NCBI GenBank assembly: GCA_023428645.1
Contig: JAEYXD010000232.1
Coordinates: 16,283-80,282, forward strand
Reading direction: 5' to 3'
DNA: 64,000 nt
Origin: Pseudomonadota bacterium
GTDB lineage: Bacteria > Pseudomonadota > Gammaproteobacteria > Steroidobacterales > Steroidobacteraceae
Below the pieces are notes generated by a model. It was not told where the DNA came from. It ran no database searches and saw nothing but the letters and a program-made list of their open reading frames with translations. Positions 55,704-64,000 of the stretch are shown here, piece after piece. Position 1 is the first letter of the stretch, and each line of letters opens with the position of its first letter. Position numbers and translations under genes: made by a program.

Positions 55704-56542
55704 TGCACGTTCGCTGGCTCCTGACGGCCGTGCTGCTGCTGGCGGCCGGCGCCAACGCGCGCACGGCCGAGCGCATCGTGAGCCTGTCGCCGCACCTCAC
55801 GGAGCTTGCGTTCGCGGCCGGCGCCGGCGGGCGTGTCGTCGGGACGGTCGAGTACAGCGACGAGCCCGAGGCGGCGCGAACAATCCCGCGCATCGGCGAT
55901 GCCTTTCGCGTGGACCCAGAGCGCATCCTGGCGCTGCGGCCCGATGTCGTGCTCGCGTGGGCGACCGGTACGCCGCGCCCGACGATCGAGCGCCTGCGCG
56001 CGCTCGGGCTCGACGTGCGCGAGTTCGATACCCAGCGCATCGCCGATATTTCGCGCGCAGTGCGCGAGATCGGCGCGATCGCGGGCACGGCCGCGACCGC
56101 GGACGAGGCGGCCGATCAGTTCGATCACGGGATGGCGGAGCTCGAGCGACGCTATGGGCAGCGTGAGCGCCTCACGGTATTCCTGCAGGTCAACACTCGA
56201 CCGCTGTACACGGTCAACCGTCAGCAAATCATGAGCGAGCTCGTCGAGCTGTGCGGCGGACGCAATCTGTTCGACGACCTGAACCAGTTGGCGCCGCAGG
56301 TCGGGCTCGAGGCGGTGATCGCGCGCAATCCCGACGTGATCATCGTGACCGACGAAGGCGATCCGGGCGCGGTGGGCGAATGGAGCCGATGGCGGCAGGT
56401 CGAGGCGGTGCGCGCGGACAACGTGTATCGGCTGCCGGCGAACGATCTCACGCGTGCGACGACGCGGCTCACGCAGGGCGCGGCAGCGCTGTGTCGCGTA
56501 TTGGATACGGCCCGCGAGCGCAAGGCGAGACGCCCGGATTGA
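55703..56542 (+). CDS. btuF: BtuF-like vitamin B12-binding periplasmic protein
   Basis: Periplasmic substrate-binding protein of the helical-backbone type, 279 residues. After the signal peptide (LLTAVLLLAAGANA) comes ERIVSLSPHLTELAFAAGAG, then ALRPDVVLAWATGTP and NPDVIIVTDEG. These are typical of cobalamin-binding BtuF rather than siderophore proteins. The partner btuC and btuD genes are not in the window. Its ATG overlaps the ampD stop, so translation is coupled. Confidence 0.88.
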   Translation: MHVRWLLTAVLLLAAGANARTAERIVSLSPHLTELAFAAGAGGRVVGTVEYSDEPEAARTIPRIGDAFRVDPERILALRPDVVLAWATGTPRPTIERLRALGLDVREFDTQRIADISRAVREIGAIAGTAATADEAADQFDHGMAELERRYGQRERLTVFLQVNTRPLYTVNRQQIMSELVELCGGRNLFDDLNQLAPQVGLEAVIARNPDVIIVTDEGDPGAVGEWSRWRQVEAVRADNVYRLPANDLTRATTRLTQGAAALCRVLDTARERKARRPD

Positions 56543-56583
56543 CGATGCGCTAGCATCGCCACCCCGTTCGCTTCGACCATTGC

Positions 56584-58038
56584 ATGACACGCGCGACCGC
56601 TGTTCTCATCGGAGTATGTCTGCTTGCCGCGGCGCTCGTCGCCGGCGCGATCTGGGGCGCGCGACGTACTCATAACGCGAGCGACTATCTCGGCGCCAGC
56701 CGCCGCCTGGGCGTGTGGCTGACCGCGCTCAGTCACACCGCCAACGCGACACCAGCGTGGGTGCTGTTCTCGCTCGTCGGCGCGGCCTTCGTGTGGGGCC
56801 TGTCGGCGATCTGGATGGCGCTGGCCTTGCTCTGTGGCTCGCTGCTCAACTGGTTCTACGTCGCGCCGCGTCTGCGGCGCTTGGCCGTCGGGCGAGGCAG
56901 CGTGTCCGTCGTACAGGTCGTCGGCGCCGAAGCGGGCGAGCGGCTGCAAGCGCTGTTGATTCGCTCGAGCGCGCTGATTCTCGGCGTCGGGCTCATCCTC
57001 CTCATTGCGGCGCAGCTGCATGTCCTGGCCGAGGTCGCCGCGCGCGATCTCGGTGTGAGCGCGACGGCGACGATCATCCTCTGCGCCGCGGCGTATTCGC
57101 TGTTCGTCGCGGTCGGCGGCTATTGGGCGGCCAGTCTTGCGGACGCGATCGCCTTGCTCGCGCTGCTCGCCGTCGCATCCCTGCTGTTGATACCGGCCGT
57201 GTTCGCCGCGGGCGGCATGGAGCAACTGCAGCTGGGCTTCGCATCGCTCGGCCCCAGCGCGACGGACCTGCTCGGAGCGCGTTCCGGCGTCGTCGCGGTG
57301 GCGTTCGTCGTCGGGACCTTGGGGCTCGGGCTTGCGTTGCCAGGTCAACCGCAAGGGCTCAGCCGCTTCATTGCGACGCGCGACGAGGCGACGTTGCGGT
57401 CCGCGCGATGGTGGGCGCTTTCGTTCAGTGCCGTGTTGTTCGCGGTGCTGCTCGCGTGCGGATGGGCCGCGCAGGTGCTTTACGCCGGTATCGCGAATCC
57501 CGATCTCGCGCTGTTCGCGCTCGCGACGCGTATCTTGCCGCCCGGCACGGGAGCGCTGCTCGCGCTGCTGCTGCTCGCGACCGTCCTCGTCAGCATCGGC
57601 GGGCAATTGCTGGTGCTCGCGGGACTGGTGGCGGTGGATTTGCGACGGACGAATGCGAGCGTGTCCCAGCCGGCGGCGCACGTCACGACGGTGGCTGTCG
57701 CGATCCTCGCCGCCTGCGTCGCGTTGTATTCGCCAGCGCCGCTGCTCGAACAGAGCATGTTCGCGTTCACCCTGCTTGGCGCCGCCTTCGGTCCGCTCGT
57801 GCTCGTGCGCGTCGCGGGCAAGCGCATCCGCCCGACCGCAGCGCTCGGCGCGATGTGGGCGGGGGCCATTCTGGTGTCGCTGTTTCATCTCTTGCCGGAC
57901 TCGCCCGGCGATTTCCTGGAGCGGGTGCTGCCGTTCGTCGCGGCATTGGGCATCGCCCTGACGGGCGGCGAGCGCCGCAGCAATCCCGATCGTGCCGATC
58001 GTGCACAAGAGACCGTGCATGACCGAGTGCCGATATGA
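56584..58038 (+). CDS. Sodium:solute symporter family transporter
   Basis: A 484-residue inner-membrane protein with about 13 hydrophobic helices. Features of the SSS (PutP-like) family include ASDYLGASRRLGVWLTALSHTANATPAW in the N-terminal third and LALPGQPQGLSRFIATRDE in the middle, close to the usual GQPHILxRF motif of PutP. The substrate may be proline or another small solute; it cannot be assigned. It overlaps the next gene by four bases and follows btuF after 41 bases. Confidence 0.88.
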   Translation: MTRATAVLIGVCLLAAALVAGAIWGARRTHNASDYLGASRRLGVWLTALSHTANATPAWVLFSLVGAAFVWGLSAIWMALALLCGSLLNWFYVAPRLRRLAVGRGSVSVVQVVGAEAGERLQALLIRSSALILGVGLILLIAAQLHVLAEVAARDLGVSATATIILCAAAYSLFVAVGGYWAASLADAIALLALLAVASLLLIPAVFAAGGMEQLQLGFASLGPSATDLLGARSGVVAVAFVVGTLGLGLALPGQPQGLSRFIATRDEATLRSARWWALSFSAVLFAVLLACGWAAQVLYAGIANPDLALFALATRILPPGTGALLALLLLATVLVSIGGQLLVLAGLVAVDLRRTNASVSQPAAHVTTVAVAILAACVALYSPAPLLEQSMFAFTLLGAAFGPLVLVRVAGKRIRPTAALGAMWAGAILVSLFHLLPDSPGDFLERVLPFVAALGIALTGGERRSNPDRADRAQETVHDRVPI

Positions 58039-58490
58039 GCGCTCGCGTCCGCTCAGGGTCGAAGCCGAAGAAGAAGCCTGAACAGAACCGGAGCGCGAGC
58101 AATGAAGGCGCACGGACGCGCAACTCCAACGCACAGGTGGCGCCCGCATCGAACGAGGTCGATCGCATACTCGCGGCCGTGAGGCAAATTCCGCGCGGCC
58201 GCGTGAGTACGTATGGCATCGTCGCGGAGCTTGCGGGACTGCCGCGCCGCGCACGGCTCGTGGGCACGGTGCTGAAGCACGCGCCGTCATCGCGCGATCT
58301 GCCATGGTTTCGCGTCATCAATGCCGGTGGGCGCATTTCGCTGCCGTCCGGGAGCGATTCGTACGCGCGGCAGAAGAGCAAGCTGGAAGCGGAAGGTGTC
58401 ATCTTTCGCGGTGATCGTGTCGACATGAAGCGCTATGGCTGGCCGCCGCGCGACCGCACGCTCGATGAGACGTTGTGGAAGCTCGACTGA
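58035..58490 (+). CDS. Alkyltransferase-like protein (MGMT fold, catalytic Cys replaced)
   Basis: A 151-residue DNA-repair-type protein. The first about 40 residues are basic and low in complexity. The rest is the C-terminal MGMT domain: IPRGRVSTYGIVAELAG, ARLVGTVLKHAP, then LPWFRVINAGGRIS, and LEAEGVIF. In active alkyltransferases the motif is PCHRV; here the cysteine is tryptophan and the histidine is phenylalanine. Proteins with PWHRV are alkyltransferase-like (ATL) and recognise O6-alkylguanine to bring in nucleotide excision repair. The extra His-to-Phe change is unusual. It overlaps the symporter gene by four bases. Confidence 0.9.
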   Translation: MSARVRSGSKPKKKPEQNRSASNEGARTRNSNAQVAPASNEVDRILAAVRQIPRGRVSTYGIVAELAGLPRRARLVGTVLKHAPSSRDLPWFRVINAGGRISLPSGSDSYARQKSKLEAEGVIFRGDRVDMKRYGWPPRDRTLDETLWKLD

Positions 58491-58574
58491 TTCGCTGCCG
58501 CTCAACCCGATTTCGCACCCGGCTCCGTTAATACCTCCAATCGGCGCACCTGCAGCGCCCTACGGGGGGATGTC

Positions 58575-60362
58575 ATGAGGATACGGGCTGGATTTCGTCG
58601 ACCGACCAATGCGCTGCTCGCGGCCGCGATCGTCCTGGCGGCGTGCTCCGGCAAGCCGGGGACCCGTACCGATGGCGGGGCATCCGATGCGATGGGATCG
58701 TCCGTATCGAGCGAGCACGCGGAGCCGGCCACCGTCATCGAACCTGCCGAGCCCACGGTCGCGGTGCAAGGCGCCGCTCGCGATCGCGACGCAACCGGAT
58801 CGCGACGCACACGCACCTTCGAAGCCCCCGCGGCGGCCAACGTCAGCACGACCGAAGCACTGCATCACGGCCGCATGATCGCGCCAGCTCCGTGGCCGAC
58901 GCCGATCTATCAGCAGCCGGCCGACACGGAGCGTTACCAGCATCTCGACGAGAATCCCGTCAGGCTCGCGACGGAGCATCCCGTCTCGACGTTCTCGATC
59001 GACGTCGACACCGGGGCCTATGCGAACGTCCGCCGCTTCCTGAACGAGGGCCGCCTGCCGCCGCAAGACGCGGTGCGCATCGAGGAGCTGATCAACTACT
59101 TCGATTACGAGTACGCCGCGCCGACGACTCGCGACACGCCGTTCCAGGTCGCGACCGAGATTTCCCAGGCACCGTGGAACGAAGCCGCCTTGCTCTTGAA
59201 GATCGGCATCAAGGGATTCGAGATCGCCGCGAAAGAACGCCCGCCCGCGAATCTCGTGTTTCTCATCGACGTCTCCGGCTCGATGCAATCGCCCGACAAG
59301 CTGCCGCTGCTCAAGAATGCGTTCAGGCTGCTCACCGAGCAGCTCACGGCGCACGATCGCGTATCGATGATCGTGTACGCCGGCAGTTCGGGTGTGGTGC
59401 TGGAGCCCACGCAAGGAGATCAGAAGCACAAGATTCGCGCGGCGATCGATCGGCTCGAAGCCGGCGGCTCGACGAACGGCGCCGAAGGCATTCAGCGCGC
59501 CTATCAGCTCGCTCGCGATGCGCACATCAAGGACGGCATCAATCGCGTCGTGCTCGCGACCGACGGCGATTTCAACGTCGGTATCGTGAGCTTCGAGCAG
59601 CTCCTCGACCTCGCCGAGCGTGAGCGCATGAGCGGCATTGCGCTGACGACGCTCGGCTTCGGCACGGGCAACTACAACGACCAGCTGCTCGAACGTCTCG
59701 CCGACGCCGGCAACGGCAACTATGCGTACGTGGATACGTTGAGCGAGGCGCGCAAGGTGCTCGTCTCCGAGCTGTCGTCGACGCTGTTCACGATCGCGAA
59801 CGACGTAAAGATTCAAATCGAGTTCAACCCGGCGGCGGTGCTGGAGTACCGCCTGATCGGCTATGAAAATCGCATGCTCGCCCGCGAGGATTTCAACAAC
59901 GACAAGGTGGACGCGGGTGATATCGGCGCCGGTCATCGCGTCACGGCGCTGTACGAAATCGTGCCGGTCGGCAAGCAGGGCCGCATCGACCCGCTGCGCT
60001 ACGGCGCTGGGTCGACACCGAGCGGCCGGAGCGGCGAGCTCGCGAATCTGCGTTTGCGTTACAAGCAGCCGGGTGGAAAGGAGAGCCGACTGCTCGAGTA
60101 TCCGCTCGAGAAGCGCTCGATTGTGCCGGCGGACAAGACGTCCGCGGATTTCCGTTTCGCGGCGAGCGTCGCCGCGTTCGGGCAAATGCTGCGTGGAGGC
60201 AAGTACACCTCGGACTTCGGTTTCGACGACGTCGCGGCGCTCGCGAAATCCGCGCTCGGTAAGGACGACGAAGGCTATCGACGCGAGTTCGTCGCGCTCG
60301 TGAAACTCGCGCAGGCGCTGACGCCGAGCACGCCTGACGCGACGGCGCAAATTGACAATTGA
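58575..60362 (+). CDS. VWA-domain lipoprotein with DUF3520 (YfbK-like)
   Basis: A 595-residue lipoprotein: signal with lipobox LAAC, a spacer, and a von Willebrand factor N-terminal region (VSTFSIDVDTGAYANVRRFLNEGRLPP). The VWA domain carries the metal-binding motif LVFLIDVSGSMQS (about residue 231) and LATDGDFNVGI. The C-terminal DUF3520 follows (VLEYRLIGYENRMLAREDFN). Such proteins are usually exported. It has a GGGGGG site close to the ATG. An ECF sigma factor and probable anti-sigma gene follow within 50 bases, a recurring association. Confidence 0.92.
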   Translation: MRIRAGFRRPTNALLAAAIVLAACSGKPGTRTDGGASDAMGSSVSSEHAEPATVIEPAEPTVAVQGAARDRDATGSRRTRTFEAPAAANVSTTEALHHGRMIAPAPWPTPIYQQPADTERYQHLDENPVRLATEHPVSTFSIDVDTGAYANVRRFLNEGRLPPQDAVRIEELINYFDYEYAAPTTRDTPFQVATEISQAPWNEAALLLKIGIKGFEIAAKERPPANLVFLIDVSGSMQSPDKLPLLKNAFRLLTEQLTAHDRVSMIVYAGSSGVVLEPTQGDQKHKIRAAIDRLEAGGSTNGAEGIQRAYQLARDAHIKDGINRVVLATDGDFNVGIVSFEQLLDLAERERMSGIALTTLGFGTGNYNDQLLERLADAGNGNYAYVDTLSEARKVLVSELSSTLFTIANDVKIQIEFNPAAVLEYRLIGYENRMLAREDFNNDKVDAGDIGAGHRVTALYEIVPVGKQGRIDPLRYGAGSTPSGRSGELANLRLRYKQPGGKESRLLEYPLEKRSIVPADKTSADFRFAASVAAFGQMLRGGKYTSDFGFDDVAALAKSALGKDDEGYRREFVALVKLAQALTPSTPDATAQIDN

Positions 60363-60408
60363 AGTCGGACGATCGATAACGACGCGAGGATCAACTTGTC
60401 AGCGATAG

Positions 60409-60999
60409 ATGACTGAGATGGACTCCGGCGGCGTCGACGACAGCGCCTTGATGCTTCGCTACCGCAGCGGCGATGCGCGCGCGTTTGAACTCTTGTACGC
60501 GCGCCACAAGGGGCCACTGTATCGCTATCTGCAACGGCTCTGTCGCGACAGTGAAGTCGCGAACGATGTGTTCCAGGAAGTGTGGGGCAAGGTGATTGCG
60601 AGCCGCGAACGCTACGAGCCTCGCGCACGGTTCAACACGTTCCTGTTTCGTATCGCGCACAACTGCGCGGTCGACCACTTCCGCAGCCGAGGCAAGTGGA
60701 TCGCAAATCAGGCGGATGTCGATGACCTGAGGGAAGTGCTGCCGGGCAGCGATGCCGAGCGGCCGGACGCGCAGGTGTCGCAAGCGCAAGTGCAGGCCGC
60801 CTTCAAACGCGCGCTCGACACCTTGCCGCCGGAGCAGCGCGATGTGTTCGTGCTCTACGAGGAAGGCGGGCTCAGCCTGGAGGAGATCGGCTCTGTCACC
60901 GGCGTCGCGATGGAAACGGCGAAGAGCCGGCTGCGCTATGCCGTGAACAAATTGAGAGCCGCGTTGAAACCGTATCAGCCAGCGAGCATTGCTTCGTGA
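60409..60999 (+). CDS. ECF-type RNA polymerase sigma factor
   Basis: A 196-residue extracytoplasmic-function sigma factor. Region 2 is ALMLRYRSGDARAFELLYARH through DVFQEVWGKVI and FNTFLFRIAHNCAVDHFRSR. Region 4 is LPPEQRDVFVLYEEGGLSLEEI followed by TAKSRLRYAVNKLR, the promoter-recognition helix-turn-helix. It redirects RNA polymerase to a small regulon, probably including itself. The GTG of the next gene overlaps its stop, as expected for a sigma/anti-sigma pair. Confidence 0.94.
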   Translation: MTEMDSGGVDDSALMLRYRSGDARAFELLYARHKGPLYRYLQRLCRDSEVANDVFQEVWGKVIASRERYEPRARFNTFLFRIAHNCAVDHFRSRGKWIANQADVDDLREVLPGSDAERPDAQVSQAQVQAAFKRALDTLPPEQRDVFVLYEEGGLSLEEIGSVTGVAMETAKSRLRYAVNKLRAALKPYQPASIAS

Positions 61000-61709
61000 C
61001 CGAACCTTACGACAAATCGCTCGATGAGTACTTGAGGCGCGAGTCGCCTGTGTCACAGCGCTATCGGGAGCTCGATGCCGACGACGTTCCGCCGCGGCTC
61101 GATGCGGCGGTGCTCGCGCACGCGCGCGCCGCGGTTGCGAATCGGGCCCTGCGCAAGCCAGCGTGGGTGAAGTGGGGTGCACCGCTGGCGCTCGCCGCAT
61201 CAGCGGTGCTGGCCGTCGCGATCGTGCTCGATGTGGGAGTGCGGGATGAGGCGCCAGTGTTGGCGCCCCAAGCGGATGCGGACGCCGTGCAGGTGACGGG
61301 CGCGAAGCGCGCGCAGGAACGAGCGGCGATGGAGGAAGTGACACCCGAGGTGGCCACGGATCTGCAGCGCGCCCTGCGGGCGCCGCCCGCGCCAGCACAG
61401 GAGCAGGCGTTCGCGAGCGTGCCCGCGCCGAGCGAACCTGCGGCGAAGGAGGCTGCGCCAGAGGCGCGCTCGGCGTCGCCGGCGGCCGTCAGCGCGCGGA
61501 CGGCAATCTCCGCAACGGCGACGCCCGTGACGCCAGGGACGCAAGCCGCACCGCGGCTGCCCGCGCAGGAGTGGCTCGAACGGATCCGCACGCTGCGGCG
61601 TGAAGGCAAGGTGCTCGAGGCGGACGAGCAATGGCGCGAGTTTCGCGAGTCCTATCCCGAGGTCGCCGTGAGCGCAACCGACAGCGCGCAGCCGCAACCG
61701 GCGCCTTAG
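60996..61709 (+). CDS. Probable anti-sigma factor (single membrane helix)
   Basis: A 237-residue protein starting at a GTG that overlaps the sigma-factor stop (GTGA). An N-terminal cytoplasmic stretch of about 60 residues precedes one membrane helix (PLALAASAVLAVAIVLDVG) and a Pro/Ala-rich periplasmic region. It ends in a segment (EWLERIRTLRREGKVLEADEQWREF) that looks like a helical hairpin. This layout suits a transmembrane anti-sigma factor, but no zinc-binding ZAS motif (HxxxCxxC) is present. Partner assignment rests on overlap and orientation. Confidence 0.75.
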   Translation: MTEPYDKSLDEYLRRESPVSQRYRELDADDVPPRLDAAVLAHARAAVANRALRKPAWVKWGAPLALAASAVLAVAIVLDVGVRDEAPVLAPQADADAVQVTGAKRAQERAAMEEVTPEVATDLQRALRAPPAPAQEQAFASVPAPSEPAAKEAAPEARSASPAAVSARTAISATATPVTPGTQAAPRLPAQEWLERIRTLRREGKVLEADEQWREFRESYPEVAVSATDSAQPQPAP

Positions 61710-62998
61710 CTCACCGGGCTCGCGATGCGCGGCAGGAATACGCGCACCGCCGTGCCGCGGCCGACTTCGCTGTCGACGCGCACGAAGCCGCCCGCGCGCG
61801 TGATGACTTGATCGACGATGGCAAGGCCGAGGCCCGTGCCTTGCTCACCCTTCGTCGTGAAGAACGGTTTGAAGATGTTGCGCAGCGTGCTCTCGTCCAT
61901 GCCGATTCCGGTATCGATCACGTCGATCTCGACGAAGTGAGCGTCATCTTCGTCCGGCACGCAGACGTCCTGCACGTGGATCGTCACGAGTCCGCCGCCC
62001 GGCATCGCGTCGCGCGCATTGAGCACGAGGTTCAAGAGCGTACGCTCCAGATGCGAAGGATCGATGAAGGTCCGGCTCACCGGCGCCTTGACGTCGACGC
62101 GCAGCGTGACGACGCCGAGCAGCACGCCGAACATGCCGCTCATCGACTCGACCGTGCGCGCCACGTCGACGACGCGCGGCGCCGCCGGCTCGTCCTTGCC
62201 GAAGCTCACGATTTCCTGCGTGAGATGCTGACCCCGCTGCATCGCGTCGATGATGCGTGTCGCGTAGCGGTCGATGTCGGGCGCGAGGTTCGGCGTGCGA
62301 CGAATCAATTCGGCGAACCCGAGCGCCGCGGAGAGGATGCCGCGAAAGTCATGCGCGACGGTCGCCGCGACGCGCCCGACAGCCTCCATGCGGTGCAGCT
62401 CCATCAGATGCGTCTCGTAGGCGCGCAACGCCGTTTGGGCGCTCGCCGCCTCGTTTTCCTGATAGAGGCGCGAGATGTTGTCGGCGACCGCGCTCGCGAA
62501 GTCGCATTCCGCGCCGGTCCATTTGCGCGGCGGGCCCATGTGCTCGTGACAGACGATGCCCGCGATGCGGCCTTCGACGTAGATTGGCGCGTCGAGCGTG
62601 GAGTGGATGCCGAGCGGGTGGAAGTAGACCTCGCGCAACTCCCGGGTCAGCTCGGAGGCGTCGGCGTGCGTCGCGGCGATCGTTCGTCGCGATTCGATCG
62701 CCTGAAAATAGCCGGGGAAATCTTGCGCGTGCAGGACGGCGCCTTGATACGTCTCATGGTTCGAGCGCTGGAACAGCCAGCGGCAACGAATCGCGCGCCC
62801 CTCGTCGATGAATACCCACACGCCGATGCGATCGACTTCGAGCGCATTCGCCACGAGCTCGGCGAGGTCCTCCCAGACCTGCCGCAGAGACACGCCGCTC
62901 GCGTGCAGGCGGGCGAGTTGCAGCCGCGCCGGCTCGAAGCGCAGTGCTCGCAGCTTGGCTTCCGTGGGTTGGCGACTGCTGAGTCCCGTCTTTTCCAT
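61706..62998 (-). CDS. Soluble GAF-domain sensor histidine kinase
   Basis: A 430-residue cytoplasmic sensor kinase. I use the ATG at 62996-62998; the frame upstream is not coding-like. A GAF-type domain (about residues 30-190, with [10 protein letters not shown] and [20 protein letters not shown]) is followed by the H-box [15 protein letters not shown], the N-box [15 protein letters not shown] and [22 protein letters not shown] with [12 protein letters not shown]. There is no membrane helix and no receiver domain, and no response regulator gene is adjacent. It overlaps the end of the convergent anti-sigma gene by four bases. Confidence 0.92.
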   Translation of the reverse strand: MEKTGLSSRQPTEAKLRALRFEPARLQLARLHASGVSLRQVWEDLAELVANALEVDRIGVWVFIDEGRAIRCRWLFQRSNHETYQGAVLHAQDFPGYFQAIESRRTIAATHADASELTRELREVYFHPLGIHSTLDAPIYVEGRIAGIVCHEHMGPPRKWTGAECDFASAVADNISRLYQENEAASAQTALRAYETHLMELHRMEAVGRVAATVAHDFRGILSAALGFAELIRRTPNLAPDIDRYATRIIDAMQRGQHLTQEIVSFGKDEPAAPRVVDVARTVESMSGMFGVLLGVVTLRVDVKAPVSRTFIDPSHLERTLLNLVLNARDAMPGGGLVTIHVQDVCVPDEDDAHFVEIDVIDTGIGMDESTLRNIFKPFFTTKGEQGTGLGLAIVDQVITRAGGFVRVDSEVGRGTAVRVFLPRIASPVS

Positions 62999-63135
62999 GG
63001 GTGTCCAGCGCAGCTGTCGGAGGATCTCGAACCGGCGGGACTGTACGCCCGTCGCCCGGCGCAGCCAAGTTGGGTTTCCGCGACGCGTGTTGGTTAGAAT
63101 TCCGGCTCCTCGCCGTGTTCGGAGCCCTCTGCCTG

Positions 63136-63714
63136 ATGGAAAAATTGATCGAACGTTCGTTGTTTGCAAGCCGCTGGATTCTGGCGCCGGTCTATCTCGG
63201 CCTGTCGCTGGCGCTCGTCGCGCTCGGTATCACGTTTTTCGTGGAAGTGTTCAATGTCTTCAGCCACGTGTTCGAGAACGTGGTGTCGCATGCGCCGGCC
63301 GCAGTGGAAAGCGCTGGAGGCGTCGTGCGGAATCCTGAGGCCGAGCTCGTGCTCAGCCTGCTTGCGATGGTGGATCTCGTGCTCGTCGGCAGCCTCATCG
63401 TCATGGTCATGTTCTCCGGCTACGAGAACTTCGTATCGAAGCTCGACATCGACGCCGACACGGAGAAACTCGGCTGGCTGGGCAAGCTCGATGCGAACTC
63501 GCTGAAGCTCAAGGTGGCCTCCTCCATCGTCGCGATCTCGTCGATCCATTTGCTGCGCGCGTTCATGGATGCGCGCGAGACGCCGAACGACAAGCTCATG
63601 TGGTACGTGCTCATTCACCTCACGTTCGTGGTGTCCGCGTTGCTCATGGGCGTGCTCGATCGCATCGCCTTCCAATCCCATCGCGAGCCGGCGAATTCCG
63701 ACGGCGCGCATTAA
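63136..63714 (+). CDS. UPF0114 (YqhA) family membrane protein
   Basis: A 192-residue inner-membrane protein with four hydrophobic segments, starting [20 protein letters not shown]. The family signature runs through [38 protein letters not shown] and the HLLRAFMD segment. The function of UPF0114/YqhA proteins is not known. I chose the ATG at 63136 because it matches the family start. It is divergent from the histidine kinase and lies 12 bases before the next gene. Confidence 0.9.
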   Translation: MEKLIERSLFASRWILAPVYLGLSLALVALGITFFVEVFNVFSHVFENVVSHAPAAVESAGGVVRNPEAELVLSLLAMVDLVLVGSLIVMVMFSGYENFVSKLDIDADTEKLGWLGKLDANSLKLKVASSIVAISSIHLLRAFMDARETPNDKLMWYVLIHLTFVVSALLMGVLDRIAFQSHREPANSDGAH

Positions 63715-63726
63715 GGAGCCCGCGGC

Positions 63727-64000
63727 ATGATCTACACGCTTGGCGAGCGCCGCATCGCGACGAGCGGGGACGATTACTTCGTCGCGCCGAGCGCCGATGT
63801 CATCGGCACCGTGCGGCTCGGCCGCTGGGCAAGCGTGTGGTTCGGCGCCGTGTTACGCGGGGACAACGATTGGATCGAGATCGGCGACGGCACGAACGTG
63901 CAGGACGGGACCGTCATGCACACGGACGCTGGCGAGCCGCTCGTCGTCGGCGCGAACTGCACGATCGGTCACAAGGCGTTCCTGCACGCGTGCACCGTCG
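63727..64000 (+). CDS. Gamma-carbonic-anhydrase-like protein (5' part only)
   Basis: The first 91 codons of a left-handed beta-helix protein of the gamma-carbonic anhydrase (YrdA/PaaY-like) family; the rest lies beyond the window. Repeating hexapeptides are visible from about residue 22, including [20 protein letters not shown] and the segments LRGDN and [11 protein letters not shown] zinc-ligand histidine is expected in the visible [10 protein letters not shown] segment. It begins 12 bases after the UPF0114 gene and is probably co-transcribed with it. Confidence 0.9.
   Translation, partial: MIYTLGERRIATSGDDYFVAPSADVIGTVRLGRWASVWFGAVLRGDNDWIEIGDGTNVQDGTVMHTDAGEPLVVGANCTIGHKAFLHACTV

Overview
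This window reads as chromosomal DNA from a GC-rich gammaproteobacterium. The evidence is the conserved block yggT-proC-yggS / pilT-pilU / pyrB-ruvX-yqgE-tonB-gshB / pilG-pilH-pilI-pilJ-chpA-chpC-rsmE. Its order closely follows the twitching-motility chromosomal region known from Pseudomonas and relatives. Coding density is high, long shadow frames show the strong GC bias, and I saw no rRNA, tRNA, insertion sequence, prophage or CRISPR array. A lineage near Nevskiales/Steroidobacterales or Xanthomonadales is my inference only.

Region by region: 1-15553 is entirely minus-strand. It holds a flavin reductase, a PilZ protein, a group of exported proteins (seven-blade RCC1 lipoprotein, cyclophilin, outer-membrane barrel, IPT-domain lipoprotein), the peroxide-defence pair ahpC-ahpF, two envelope sugar enzymes (GT14-like glycosyltransferase and a WcaJ-type polyprenyl-phosphate sugar transferase), an exported methyltransferase, a serine-hydrolase lipoprotein and soxR. 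At 15554-15647 soxR diverges from a hemerythrin gene across a near-perfect SoxR-type promoter. A phospholipase-D protein and a PEP-CTERM-like protein follow on the minus strand. 19064-24416 is a plus-strand run of cell-wall and nucleotide genes (mltD, a small lipoprotein, an L,D-transpeptidase, ppnN, a cysteine-rich conserved protein). 24661-30709 is mixed housekeeping: orphan ParA, htpG with a heat-shock promoter, a PEBP protein, a hydrolase, a TerB protein and an HU protein.

30889-54224 is the type IV pilus/twitching region. DUF4426-yggT-proC-yggS run leftward. pilT, pilU and a second pilU-like ATPase run rightward. A small NAD-binding-domain protein, pyrB, ruvX, yqgE, tonB and gshB run leftward. 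pilG-pilH-pilI-pilJ-chpA-chpC and an HD-GYP protein run rightward. Together these encode pilus retraction motors, their chemosensory control and a c-di-GMP output. The methylation enzymes pilK and chpB are missing from their usual places. The two divergent intergenic regions that lead into pilT and pilG share an identical 12-bp AT-rich sequence.

54231-64000 holds rsmE, then ampD-btuF-symporter-alkyltransferase-like, a VWA lipoprotein with an ECF sigma factor and its probable anti-sigma factor, a soluble GAF histidine kinase, a UPF0114 membrane protein and the start of a gamma-carbonic-anhydrase-like gene. No wholly new system is obvious. The best leads are the SoxR-hemerythrin unit, the shared motif in front of the two pilus loci, the extra PilU-like ATPase and the stand-alone FNR-type NAD-binding domain behind pyrB.
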